Below are positions 1-7,079 of a stretch of 64,000 bases of DNA, in pieces. A model generated the notes under the pieces. The model did no database searches and was not told the DNA's origin. It saw only the letters and a list, made by a program, of their open reading frames with translations. A program made the translations under genes and the position numbers. The stretch's first letter is position 1; the number at the start of each line of letters is the position of its first letter. The DNA is from Streptomyces sp. NBC_00414 (GTDB lineage Bacteria; Actinomycetota; Actinomycetes; Streptomycetales; Streptomycetaceae): the NCBI RefSeq assembly GCF_036038375.1, contig NZ_CP107935.1, positions 2,604,001-2,668,000 on the forward strand, in the 5' to 3' direction.

Positions 1-175
1 CGACGTGCTGTCCGGGCGGGTGACCGTACCGGCCGACCGGACGGCCGTCTTCTCGCCCTTCGGCCTCGGGGTCCTCGACCTCGCGGTCGGCAAGTTCGTC
101 CACGACGAGGTGGCCCGGCGGGGCGAGCCGCACGTCGTGGACGGCTTCTTCCACGAACTGCGCCGGCACGGCTGA
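1..175 (+). CDS. sbnB: SbnB-type ornithine cyclodeaminase family protein, C-terminal end
   Basis: Only the last 57 codons are in the window; the gene starts to the left. The reading frame begins at base 2 and ends with TGA at 173-175. The visible tail contains the string VFSPFGLGVLDLAVGKFV, which is characteristic of the end of the ornithine cyclodeaminase / mu-crystallin fold. In SbnB this fold oxidatively cleaves N-(1-amino-1-carboxy-2-ethyl)-glutamate, releasing L-2,3-diaminopropionate and 2-oxoglutarate. The next gene is an SbnA homologue 70 bases downstream, and that pairing makes SbnB much more likely than a general ornithine cyclodeaminase. Family assignment from the fragment alone would be moderate; the neighbour raises it. 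Confidence 0.72.
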   Translation, partial: DVLSGRVTVPADRTAVFSPFGLGVLDLAVGKFVHDEVARRGEPHVVDGFFHELRRHG

Positions 176-181
176 CCGGCG

Positions 182-215
182 GGCGCCGTGCCGCACGGGA
201 CGTGGGCACGGCGCC
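182..215 (+). other. Intercistronic stem-loop between sbnB and sbnA
   Basis: An 11-base-pair perfect stem (GGCGCCGTGCC at 182-192 with GGCACGGCGCC at 205-215) encloses a 12-base loop in the 70-base gap. It is not followed by a T run. It could be a partial terminator or an mRNA-stabilising hairpin that sets the ratio of the two products. Confidence 0.4.
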
Positions 216-245
216 GCACGAAGGCCGCATGAATGAGGGGGACTC

Positions 246-1232
246 ATGCCTGTCATTTCCGATCCTTCGGAATTCAACGAGAACGAGCTGTACGTCGACC
301 TGCGGGCGACGATGGGGCTGCCGCTCTTCCTGAAGTGCGAGGGGTTCAATTTCGCGGGGTCGATCAAGATGAAGGCGGCCACCGAGATGGTGGACGCCGC
401 CGAACGCAGCGGCGCTCTGCGACCCGGCTCCGTCCTGGTCGAGTCGTCGTCCGGGAACCTGGGCGTGGCACTGAGCGTGATCGCCGCGAGCCGTGGCTAC
501 GGGTTCCGGTGCGTGACCGACGCGCGCTGCAACCCGGCGACCCGGCGGATGATGGAAGCTCTGGGCAGCGTGGTCCACGTCATCGAAGAACCCGCTCTGC
601 ACGGCGGTTTCCTGGGCGCCCGGATCGCGTACGTACGGGCGCTGTGCGCCTCGGACGACCGGTACGTCTGGCTCAACCAGTACGCCAACGAGGCCAACTG
701 GCGTGCGCACTACCGCACCACGGCGCCGGCCATCGCCCGCCGCTTCCCGGACCTGGACGTGCTGTTCGTCGGGGCCGGTACGACCGGCACCCTGATGGGC
801 TGCGCGCGCTGGTTCTGGCAGTGGCGGCGCCGGGTGCGGATCGTCGCGGTGGACACCGTCGGCTCGGTGACCTTCGGCGGGCCCGCGCGGCCCCGGATGA
901 TTCCGGGCCTCGGCATGGGCGTACGTCCGCCCCTGCTCGACGCGTCGTACGTGGACGACGTGGTGCATGTGGAGGAGTCGGACACCGTCCGTGTCTGCCG
1001 CCGGCTGGCCGCACGGGGATTCCTGTTCGGCGGCTCCACCGGCACGGTGGTGAGCGGGGCGACCACCTGGATGGACCTGAACGGGGCGCGGGACCTCACG
1101 TCGGTGGCGATCGCCCCCGACCTCGGCGAGCGCTACCTGGACACCGTCCACAGCCCGAGCTGGTCGGTGGGCTCGCGCGAAGGGGACACCCTCGGCTCCG
1201 GCGACCTGGCCACGCTGTCCCGTCCGGCCTGA
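246..1232 (+). CDS. sbnA: 2,3-diaminopropionate biosynthesis protein SbnA (PLP-dependent)
   Basis: This 328-residue protein belongs to the cysteine-synthase fold of PLP enzymes. In the SbnA family the reaction joins O-phospho-L-serine and L-glutamate to give N-(1-amino-1-carboxy-2-ethyl)-glutamate, the substrate of SbnB. The segment GSIKMK near residue 41 carries the expected PLP lysine, SSSGNLG near residue 70 the substrate/phosphate loop, and GAGTTGTLMG with GGSTGTVVSG the PLP-phosphate glycine loops. The ATG at 246 has a GAGGGGG ribosome site about five bases upstream. The pair supplies L-2,3-diaminopropionate, a building block of siderophores such as staphyloferrin B and of several peptide antibiotics. 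No carrier-protein or NRPS gene is visible, so the pathway it serves must lie to the left or elsewhere. Confidence 0.85.
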   Translation: MPVISDPSEFNENELYVDLRATMGLPLFLKCEGFNFAGSIKMKAATEMVDAAERSGALRPGSVLVESSSGNLGVALSVIAASRGYGFRCVTDARCNPATRRMMEALGSVVHVIEEPALHGGFLGARIAYVRALCASDDRYVWLNQYANEANWRAHYRTTAPAIARRFPDLDVLFVGAGTTGTLMGCARWFWQWRRRVRIVAVDTVGSVTFGGPARPRMIPGLGMGVRPPLLDASYVDDVVHVEESDTVRVCRRLAARGFLFGGSTGTVVSGATTWMDLNGARDLTSVAIAPDLGERYLDTVHSPSWSVGSREGDTLGSGDLATLSRPA

Positions 1233-1313
1233 CCGGACGGAGGCGTTCCGGTGTACGGGGAGGTGCGGCGGGAGTTTGGTGACGATCGCCGCACCACGGG
1301 TAGGTTCGCACTC

Positions 1314-2981
1314 ATGGCAGCCCGCACCCACACCGTGACCAACCAGGCTCCGCCGCTGGTCGCGTACGACCTCTTCAACGCAGACCGGGCCCTGGTGGAG
1401 GCGGTCGACCGGCACCTCGATCCCGCGCTGCTCGACGAGGCGCACGGCGAACTGTCGGCACTCGGGGTCACCTCCGGCTCCTCGCAGGTCCAGAAGTGGG
1501 GAACGCTGGCCAACGAGAACCCGCCGAAGCTGCACACCCACGACCGCTACGGCGAGCGCCTCGACGACGTCGAGTTCCATCCGTCCTGGCACCGGCTGCT
1601 CGGCAAGGGCGTCTCGGCGGGACTGACGGCGGCCTGGTCGCGGCCCGGCGGGCATGTCCGGCGCGCGGCCGGCTTCCTGGTCTGGAGCCAGGTCGAGGCG
1701 GGCAACGGCTGCCCGCTGTCGATGACCCACGCGGCGGTGCCCGCGCTGCGCACCGACCCGGCGCTCGCCGCCGAATGGGAGCCCCGGCTCACCTCGACCA
1801 TCTACGACCAGGACCTGCGCCCGGCCGCCCGGAAGGCCGGTGCCCTGTTCGGGATGGGCATGACGGAGAAGCAGGGCGGCAGCGACGTACGCGCGAACAC
1901 GACGGCCGCGCGGCCGCTCGCCGAGGACGGGACGTACGAGCTGACGGGCCACAAGTGGTTCTGCTCGGCGCCGATGTCGGACGGCTTCCTGGTGCTGGCG
2001 CAGGCGGGGCCCACCGGCGGACCCGGCGAACGAGGCGGGCAGGACGCGCTCACCTGCTTCCTGGTGCCGCGCGTGCTGGCCGACGGCACCCGGAACGTGT
2101 TCATGATCCAGCGGCTCAAGGACAAGCTGGGCAACCGGTCGAACGCCTCGGCCGAGGTCGAGTTCGACGGGACCTGGGCGCGCCGGGTGGGCGAAGAGGG
2201 GCGCGGGGTGCGCACCATCATCGGGATGGTCGCGGCGACCCGGCTGGACTGCGTGCTCGGTTCGGCGGGTCTGATGCGGCAGGCCGTCGCGCAGGCCGTG
2301 CACCACTGCACCTACCGCGAGGCGTTCGGCGGCAGGCTGGTCGACAAGCCGCTGATGCGCAACGTGCTGGCGGACCTGGCCCTGGAGTCCGAGGCGGCGA
2401 CGACCCTCGCGCTGCGTCTGGCCGCCGCGTACGACGACGGCGGTGAGCAGGAGCGGGCCTTCCTGCGGCTCGCGGTGCCGGCGGCCAAGTACTTGGTGAC
2501 CAAGCGGTGCACCCCGGTCGTGGCGGAGGCCCTGGAGTGCCTGGGCGGCAACGGGTACGTGGAGGAGTCCGGCATGCCGCGGCTGCTGCGCGAGTCACCG
2601 CTCAACTCGATCTGGGAGGGCGCGGGCAACGTCCAGGCGCTCGACGTGCTGCGGGCGCTGCAGCGGGAGCCGGCGGCCCTGAACGCGTATCTGCAGGAGG
2701 TCGGTCTGGCGCGCGGCGCCGATCACCGGCTGGACGGCGCGATCAAGAACCTGCTGACCGAACTCGCCGATCTGAGCGGCGTCGAGGGGCGTGCCCGCCG
2801 CGTCGTCGAGCGGATCGCCGTGGTGCTGCAGGGTTCGCTGCTGGTGCGCTTCGCGCCGCCGGAGGTCGCGGACGCGTTCTGCGCGTCACGGCTGGGCGGG
2901 GACTGGGGATCGTCGCTGGGGACGCTGCCGCACACCCTCGACCTGGCGTCGGTGGTGGAGCGGGCACGCCCCGTCTCCTGA
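1314..2981 (+). CDS. Acyl-CoA dehydrogenase, AidB-like
   Basis: The protein of 555 residues is a flavin acyl-CoA dehydrogenase of the AidB branch, longer than the roughly 380 residues of ordinary acyl-CoA dehydrogenases. Diagnostic segments are GMGMTEKQGGSDVRANTT, which covers the FAD/acyl-CoA domain, GHKWFCSAPMSD with LVLAQA in the middle beta domain, and ECLGGNGYVEESGMPRLLRE in the C-terminal helical domain. AidB of E. coli binds DNA and belongs to the adaptive response to alkylation; its physiological substrate is unclear. I chose the ATG at 1314, giving MAARTHTVTNQAPPLV, because it fits the usual start of Streptomyces homologues as I recall them; a GTG at 1251 is in frame but would add 21 atypical residues. 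The gene is followed by a clear stem-loop and appears monocistronic. Confidence 0.82.
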   Translation: MAARTHTVTNQAPPLVAYDLFNADRALVEAVDRHLDPALLDEAHGELSALGVTSGSSQVQKWGTLANENPPKLHTHDRYGERLDDVEFHPSWHRLLGKGVSAGLTAAWSRPGGHVRRAAGFLVWSQVEAGNGCPLSMTHAAVPALRTDPALAAEWEPRLTSTIYDQDLRPAARKAGALFGMGMTEKQGGSDVRANTTAARPLAEDGTYELTGHKWFCSAPMSDGFLVLAQAGPTGGPGERGGQDALTCFLVPRVLADGTRNVFMIQRLKDKLGNRSNASAEVEFDGTWARRVGEEGRGVRTIIGMVAATRLDCVLGSAGLMRQAVAQAVHHCTYREAFGGRLVDKPLMRNVLADLALESEAATTLALRLAAAYDDGGEQERAFLRLAVPAAKYLVTKRCTPVVAEALECLGGNGYVEESGMPRLLRESPLNSIWEGAGNVQALDVLRALQREPAALNAYLQEVGLARGADHRLDGAIKNLLTELADLSGVEGRARRVVERIAVVLQGSLLVRFAPPEVADAFCASRLGGDWGSSLGTLPHTLDLASVVERARPVS

Positions 2982-3027
2982 ACCGACTCCAGACCCGACT
3001 CCCGGCCGCCTCCCGGTGGTTCTCCGC

Positions 3028-3067
3028 CACGGGGGTGGTACCGCGCCGACACGGCACCACCCCCGTG
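3028..3067 (+). terminator. Stem-loop terminator after the AidB-like gene
   Basis: CACGGGGGTGGT at 3028-3039 pairs perfectly with ACCACCCCCGTG at 3056-3067 around a 16-base loop, which can add three more pairs (CCG/CGG). It starts 46 bases after the stop codon. As is common in Streptomyces there is no long U tract. Confidence 0.65.
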
Positions 3068-3105
3068 CGTCGTAAAGTTTCAGCCGCGCACCAGGAGTCG
3101 CACCA

Positions 3106-3126
3106 GGGTTGCAGAGGGTTGCAACC
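3106..3126. promoter_or_regulatory. Candidate operator upstream of the GAF regulator
   Basis: GGGTTGCA occurs twice with exactly 10-base spacing (3106-3113 and 3116-3123), and the second copy is part of the perfect 10-base palindrome GGTTGCAACC at 3117-3126. It lies 68 bases before the chosen GTG start. Symmetry plus helical phasing suggests binding of a dimeric regulator, perhaps the GAF protein itself; this is inference. Confidence 0.45.
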
Positions 3127-3193
3127 TCTCCTCACCCTGCCCTTACCCTGCATGGGATCTCCGCCGTCCGCTCAGGCTCTTCGGGAGGACACA

Positions 3194-4525
3194 GTGGCGC
3201 ACTCGCCATCGGATGTGGCACGGCTGACGGCCGTGGACACGGCGCGGGCGGCGCGCGTACTCGACGAGGTGCGCGACGCCACGCTGTCCGGGCAGCCGGG
3301 ACCGCTCGATCCGCGGCCGGTCATCGGGGAGTCCTGGACGCGCATGCTGCGCGGCGGCGTCGACCCCGACCACGACTTCCGCGCCGGGCTGCTCGACCAC
3401 GAGGAGATCGAACGGCGGCGACGGGACTCCCCGCTGCGGCACGTCCTTCCGGTGCTGCGCCAGGGGCTGTTGTCGGTCGCGGACATCACCCACCACATCA
3501 TGGTCGTGGCGGACGGCGAGGGCCGGCTGCTGTGGCGCGAGGGCAGCCGGCCCGTGCTGCGCAGGGCCGACGGCTTCGGTTTCGAACTCGGCGCGGACTG
3601 GGGCGAGAACGTCGTCGGCACGAACGGCATCGGCACCCCCGCGGTCGTCCGCCGCCCCGTCCAGGTCTTCGCCGCCGAACACTTCGTACGCACGCACGCC
3701 ACCTGGACCTGCACGGGCGCACCGATCACCGATCCGCGCGACGGCCGGCTGATCGGGGTCGTGGACATCAGCGGACCGTGGGAGTCGATGCACCCGTCGT
3801 CCCTCGCGTGGGTCGACTCGGTGGCCAAGCTCGCCGAGGCGCGGCTGCGGGAGCGGCATCTCGCCTCGCTGGACCGGCTGCGCTCGGTGGCCGCGCCGGT
3901 CCTCGCCCGGATCACCGGCCGGGCCCTCGCCGTGGACCGGGACGGCTGGACCGCGGCGGTCACCGGCATGCCGCACCTGGACCGGGTCGCGCTGCCCGCC
4001 GTGCTCGGCACCGACCGGATCCGGCTGCCCTCGCTCGGCCTGTGCTCGGTGGAGCCGTTGCCCGGTGGCTGGCTGGTGCGCGTCTCGGACGAGCGCTGCG
4101 CGCCGCGCGGGGCCACCCGGATCGAGCTGGACCTGGGGCAGCCGCGCCGCTGGTCGGTGACCGTGGCGGACGGAGCGGGCACCTGGAGCCACGAACTGAG
4201 TCCCCGCCACACGGAGTTGCTGTACCTGCTCGCGCTGCACCGCACCGGGCGCAGCGCCGCCGACCTGGCCGACGACGTGTTCGGCGACCCGGGCCGCACG
4301 GTGACCGTGCGGGCCGAGATGTCGCGGGTGCGCCGGTATCTGGGGTCCGTCCTGGAACACCGGCCGTACCGTTTCCCCGAGGATGCCGAGGTACAGGTGG
4401 TCCTCCCCGAGAACCCGCTCGACCTGCTGCCGCACTCGACGGCGCCGGGGGTGCTCCGTTCGCGCGTCCTCCCACCCCGGGAGTCATGGGCGCAATCCCG
4501 ACCTATTACAGGGTATTCGGCCTAG
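3194..4525 (+). CDS. GAF-domain transcriptional regulator (AcoR-like sensor without AAA+ domain)
   Basis: The 443-residue protein opens with the region seen in AcoR-type activators (PVIGESWTRMLRGGVDPD, residues about 35-55). A GAF sensor follows, around residues 85-200, with the signature string GADWGENVVGTNGIGT and WTCTGAPITDPRDG. The C-terminal 60 residues (SPRHTELLYLLALHRTGRSA onwards) look like a helix-turn-helix or winged-helix module in place of the usual sigma-54 interaction domain. GAF-only regulators of this architecture are common in actinobacteria and often control oxidation of aldehydes or aromatics; no such target is adjacent here. The GTG at 3194 was chosen because GGGAGGA sits at 3183-3189. 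An in-frame ATG at 3152 has no good ribosome site. Confidence 0.75.
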   Translation: MAHSPSDVARLTAVDTARAARVLDEVRDATLSGQPGPLDPRPVIGESWTRMLRGGVDPDHDFRAGLLDHEEIERRRRDSPLRHVLPVLRQGLLSVADITHHIMVVADGEGRLLWREGSRPVLRRADGFGFELGADWGENVVGTNGIGTPAVVRRPVQVFAAEHFVRTHATWTCTGAPITDPRDGRLIGVVDISGPWESMHPSSLAWVDSVAKLAEARLRERHLASLDRLRSVAAPVLARITGRALAVDRDGWTAAVTGMPHLDRVALPAVLGTDRIRLPSLGLCSVEPLPGGWLVRVSDERCAPRGATRIELDLGQPRRWSVTVADGAGTWSHELSPRHTELLYLLALHRTGRSAADLADDVFGDPGRTVTVRAEMSRVRRYLGSVLEHRPYRFPEDAEVQVVLPENPLDLLPHSTAPGVLRSRVLPPRESWAQSRPITGYSA

Positions 4526-4630
4526 CTCGCCACCCTCTGCCGTACCATCCAACGCACGGCCCCCCACATCCGTCTCCTCCGGCCCAACCGCCGGAGCGCC
4601 CGAGGCAGTTGGCCGCCGACGGGAGGACCT

Positions 4631-6037
4631 ATGACATATCGAGGCAGACACCGCCGCCGGCAGAAGGGGCGTGTCCTGCGGGCCGCCCTCTCCGGGACCG
4701 CCCTCGCCCTCACCGCCGCCGCCACCATCATCACCACCTCGCAGGCCGCCGGCAGCGACAACCCCGGTCCCCTCACGAAGCTCACCTCGTCGTCCGAGAT
4801 CGGCAAGCTCCAGCTGCACGAGAACCTGGTCGCCGAGTCGACGCTCGACACCCTGCAGAGCGGAATGGGCGGGACCGTGGGGGTCGACTCCGTCCTCAGG
4901 AGCGCCAACCACTCGATGCGCAACAAGGCCGACTGCGCCGCCACCGAGTCGGCGGCCCTGCCGGTCGAGCCCACCGCCGCCCGCGCGTACTGCTGGGACA
5001 GCGGGGACGCCACGACCCAGAAGTGGCTGCCGCAGTCCGTCACCACCTCCGGGGACGCCGACGACGACGGCAGGTGGGGCTCCGACCGGGTCATCCTGGC
5101 GGGCTGGACGCACAACGACCACAAGGCGGGCGAGCCCGCGGACGACAAGGGCCTGGCCCGGGTCGCGTTCATCGACGCGAACGACCCCAAGAACCTCAAG
5201 TACCGCTGGGTCCTGCTGGTCGCCCCGCTCTCCGGCGGCAAGGACTTCGGCGCCGTCCGCTCCCACGTCGGCGGCATGGTCTGGTACCAGGACAAGCTGA
5301 TCGTCACCGCGAAGAACGGCGCCGACCACGACAACGCCCTGTTCGTCTTCGACATGAACCGCATCCTGCGGGCCGACGTGAACAGCGACGAGGTGGGCAA
5401 GGTGAGCGACGGCTGGTCGGCGCGCGGCTACCAGTACGTGCTGCCGGCCATCGGCTCGTACAACCTCACCGGCGGGGCGTGCAGCGCGAGCAACAACAAC
5501 GCGCGCCCCTGTTTCGCGTCGGTCTCCCTGGACCGCACCTCGACACCGGACAGCCTGGTCGCGAACGAGTGGTTCAGCTCCGGCGGTACCGAACCGGCCC
5601 GCGTGTGGCGCTACCACTACAGCACCGCGAGCGACCGCACGGGCCTGCTCGGCAGCAACGGGAGCGGCATCGTGAACGCCGACGAGGCGTTCGAGACCGA
5701 GGCCGTGGGGCTGCAGGGCGTCCTCTCGCACAAACCGAGCGGGGCGGACAAGGCCGACTGGTACACCGGCTACGCCCCGGGCAGCCGCGACAGACACGGC
5801 ACGCTCTGGCGCCAGAACGAGAGCACCGCGAAGGCCGCGCAGTGCGGCGACGGCGGAACGTCGTACGCCTGCTGGGGCCGGCACACCGAGTCCCTGTCGT
5901 ACTGGCAGGAGACCGGCGAGCTGTGGACGCTCACCGAGTGGGCCGCGAACAAGGACAACGACTGGGAGCCACCGGTGATCCCGGAGCGGGTGCTGTACGC
6001 GGTCCCGCTGTCGGCGGTCGACGACTCCGTGCAGTGA
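4631..6037 (+). CDS. Secreted protein of unknown function
   Basis: The product has 468 residues. A positively charged N terminus (RGRHRRRQKGR) is followed by a hydrophobic stretch to about residue 36 and a likely signal-peptidase site near residue 40 (SQA-AG), so export is expected. The mature part has no membrane segment and is rich in Asp, Trp and Gly with repeated short strand-like segments (FIDANDPKNLKYRWVLL, FVFDMNRILRADV), which fits an extracellular beta-propeller, but I do not recognise a named family. Cysteines near residues 98, 117, 278 and 287 could form disulfides. GGGAGGA at 4621-4627 supports the ATG start. It is followed by a stem-loop and probably transcribed alone. Confidence 0.75.
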   Translation: MTYRGRHRRRQKGRVLRAALSGTALALTAAATIITTSQAAGSDNPGPLTKLTSSSEIGKLQLHENLVAESTLDTLQSGMGGTVGVDSVLRSANHSMRNKADCAATESAALPVEPTAARAYCWDSGDATTQKWLPQSVTTSGDADDDGRWGSDRVILAGWTHNDHKAGEPADDKGLARVAFIDANDPKNLKYRWVLLVAPLSGGKDFGAVRSHVGGMVWYQDKLIVTAKNGADHDNALFVFDMNRILRADVNSDEVGKVSDGWSARGYQYVLPAIGSYNLTGGACSASNNNARPCFASVSLDRTSTPDSLVANEWFSSGGTEPARVWRYHYSTASDRTGLLGSNGSGIVNADEAFETEAVGLQGVLSHKPSGADKADWYTGYAPGSRDRHGTLWRQNESTAKAAQCGDGGTSYACWGRHTESLSYWQETGELWTLTEWAANKDNDWEPPVIPERVLYAVPLSAVDDSVQ

Positions 6038-6095
6038 GCCGCGGCCCTACGCCGTGATCCACCCGGCACCGCGCCGGGGGCCGACAGCCGGTGTT

Positions 6096-6138
6096 CCGCG
6101 GAGGCGGTCCCGCTTTGGAGGAGAGCCCGCCTCCGTGG
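6096..6138 (+). terminator. Stem-loop terminator after the secreted protein
   Basis: GGAGGCGG at 6100-6107 pairs with CCGCCTCC at 6127-6134. Four further pairs (one G-T) extend the stem to about 12 bases. The structure lies 58 bases past the stop codon and just before the GNAT gene. Confidence 0.5.
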
Positions 6139-6151
6139 TTCGCTGACCCGC

Positions 6152-6721
6152 ATGAGCATCGCTGTGACCACCTGGTCCCTGGAGCAGACCTCCCCGGCCG
6201 ACCTGCTGCCCGCCGCCGCCCCCGACGGTGACGTCCGGATCGTCCGCGCCGAGGTGCCCTCCCCCGAGTTCAGCCGCTTCCTGTACGCCTCCGTCGGCGG
6301 CGACATCCGCTGGACGGACCGGCTCGGCTGGACGTACGCGCGGTGGCGGGAGGACCTGGAGCGGCCGGGCGTGGAGACCTGGGTCGCGTACGACCGCGGG
6401 ACGCCCGCCGGGTACGTACAGCTGGAGGCGCAGGACGACGGCGCCGTGGAGATCGTCTACTTCGGCCTGATCCCTGCCTTCCGCGGCCGGCGCATCGGCG
6501 GACACCTCCTCTCGTACGGCGTCGCGCGGGCCTGGGACCTGGCCGACCGCCTGCCGGGGCGGGCGCGGACGAAGCGCGTCTGGTTGCATACATGCAGCAA
6601 GGACGGCGAGCACGCGATGGACAACTACCGGCGCCGTGGCTTCAAGCTCTTCGACACCAAGGTGGAGGAGGAGCCGGACGTGGCCACCCCCGGACCCTGG
6701 CCGGGGGCACAGGTCGGCTGA
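6152..6721 (+). CDS. GNAT family N-acetyltransferase
   Basis: The product has 189 residues, a usual length for a GNAT acetyltransferase, which moves the acetyl group of acetyl-CoA onto an amine. Motif A with the CoA pyrophosphate loop is visible as FGLIPAFRGRRIGGHLL (about residues 107-123); motif B follows as TCSKDGEHAMDNYRRRGFKLF, where the bulge before the Gly-Phe is typical. The acceptor cannot be told from the sequence. The ATG at 6152 lacks a clear Shine-Dalgarno sequence, so translation may start from a short or leaderless transcript. It lies directly upstream of the sulfur operon but is separated from it by the 358-base leader region. Confidence 0.8.
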   Translation: MSIAVTTWSLEQTSPADLLPAAAPDGDVRIVRAEVPSPEFSRFLYASVGGDIRWTDRLGWTYARWREDLERPGVETWVAYDRGTPAGYVQLEAQDDGAVEIVYFGLIPAFRGRRIGGHLLSYGVARAWDLADRLPGRARTKRVWLHTCSKDGEHAMDNYRRRGFKLFDTKVEEEPDVATPGPWPGAQVG

Positions 6722-6751
6722 CCTGGCAGGATGTGATCCGGTCCGGATCTT

Positions 6752-6826
6752 GTGACTGTCACCACCCGCGTCTCATGTATCGGGACAAGGGTGTCCGCAT
6801 CCTGGACGAAGCTGGACTGTGTCCAG
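6752..6826. promoter_or_regulatory. Candidate regulatory region of the sulfur operon with two dyads
   Basis: The 358-base stretch 6722-7079 holds no large gene. It contains the dyad GTGAC-T-GTCAC at 6752-6762 and the perfect inverted repeat CTGGAC-TGT-GTCCAG at 6812-6826; a half site CCTGGAC also occurs at 6801-6807. The second dyad ends 22 bases before the ATG of the leader peptide, where a promoter would be expected if the leader is translated from a leaderless or short transcript. Binding by a sulfur or cysteine regulator is inference. Confidence 0.4.
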
Positions 6827-6848
6827 ATCGCCGTGACACGCTTCCGTC

Positions 6849-6932
6849 ATGTCTGGAACTGGAATTGCCTTGGTGAGTCGGCGGCACGTCGACCTCGGCC
6901 GCATGTCCAGCGCCATCTGTCCGGTCCGCTGA
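6849..6932 (+). CDS. Putative cysteine-containing leader peptide of the sulfur operon
   Basis: This frame of 27 codons is too short for normal gene calling. It contains the core SRRHVDLGRM followed by SSAICPVR and then the stop. Short actinobacterial peptides with an R-R-H-V-D-L core and a cysteine near the end, located upstream of sulfur and cysteine genes, are annotated as putative leader peptides; cysteine-responsive attenuation by short leader ORFs has been reported in mycobacteria. The single Cys is four codons before the stop, as needed for ribosome stalling at low Cys-tRNA. A GTG at 6873 would give a 19-residue version starting with MSRRHVDLGR. No strong ribosome site precedes the ATG at 6849. 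The stretch to the sir start includes a small hairpin (6945-6959) that could be part of the switch. Confidence 0.65.
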   Translation: MSGTGIALVSRRHVDLGRMSSAICPVR

Positions 6933-7079
6933 CACACGGCACCAGGGGCTTGCGGCCCCGGGCCCAGCACCACCGACATTCCCCCTGTCTCGACTTGCGC
7001 AATGCCGCGCACGCATGCCCGTGTGCACCCATGCGCGCAGGTCAGAGCCGCATCCGCCTGTCCCGGAGGACGTAGAACC

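Noticed and set aside
3109..6057. A 982-codon plus-strand frame overlapping the GAF regulator and secreted protein
   Set aside because: Codon use and composition are those of a shifted frame; both overlapped genes have domains or signal peptides and ribosome sites.
6945..6959. Hairpin GGGGC-TTGCG-GCCCC as a sulfur operon terminator on its own
   Set aside because: The stem is only five pairs with no U tract; it is mentioned only as possible part of a switch.
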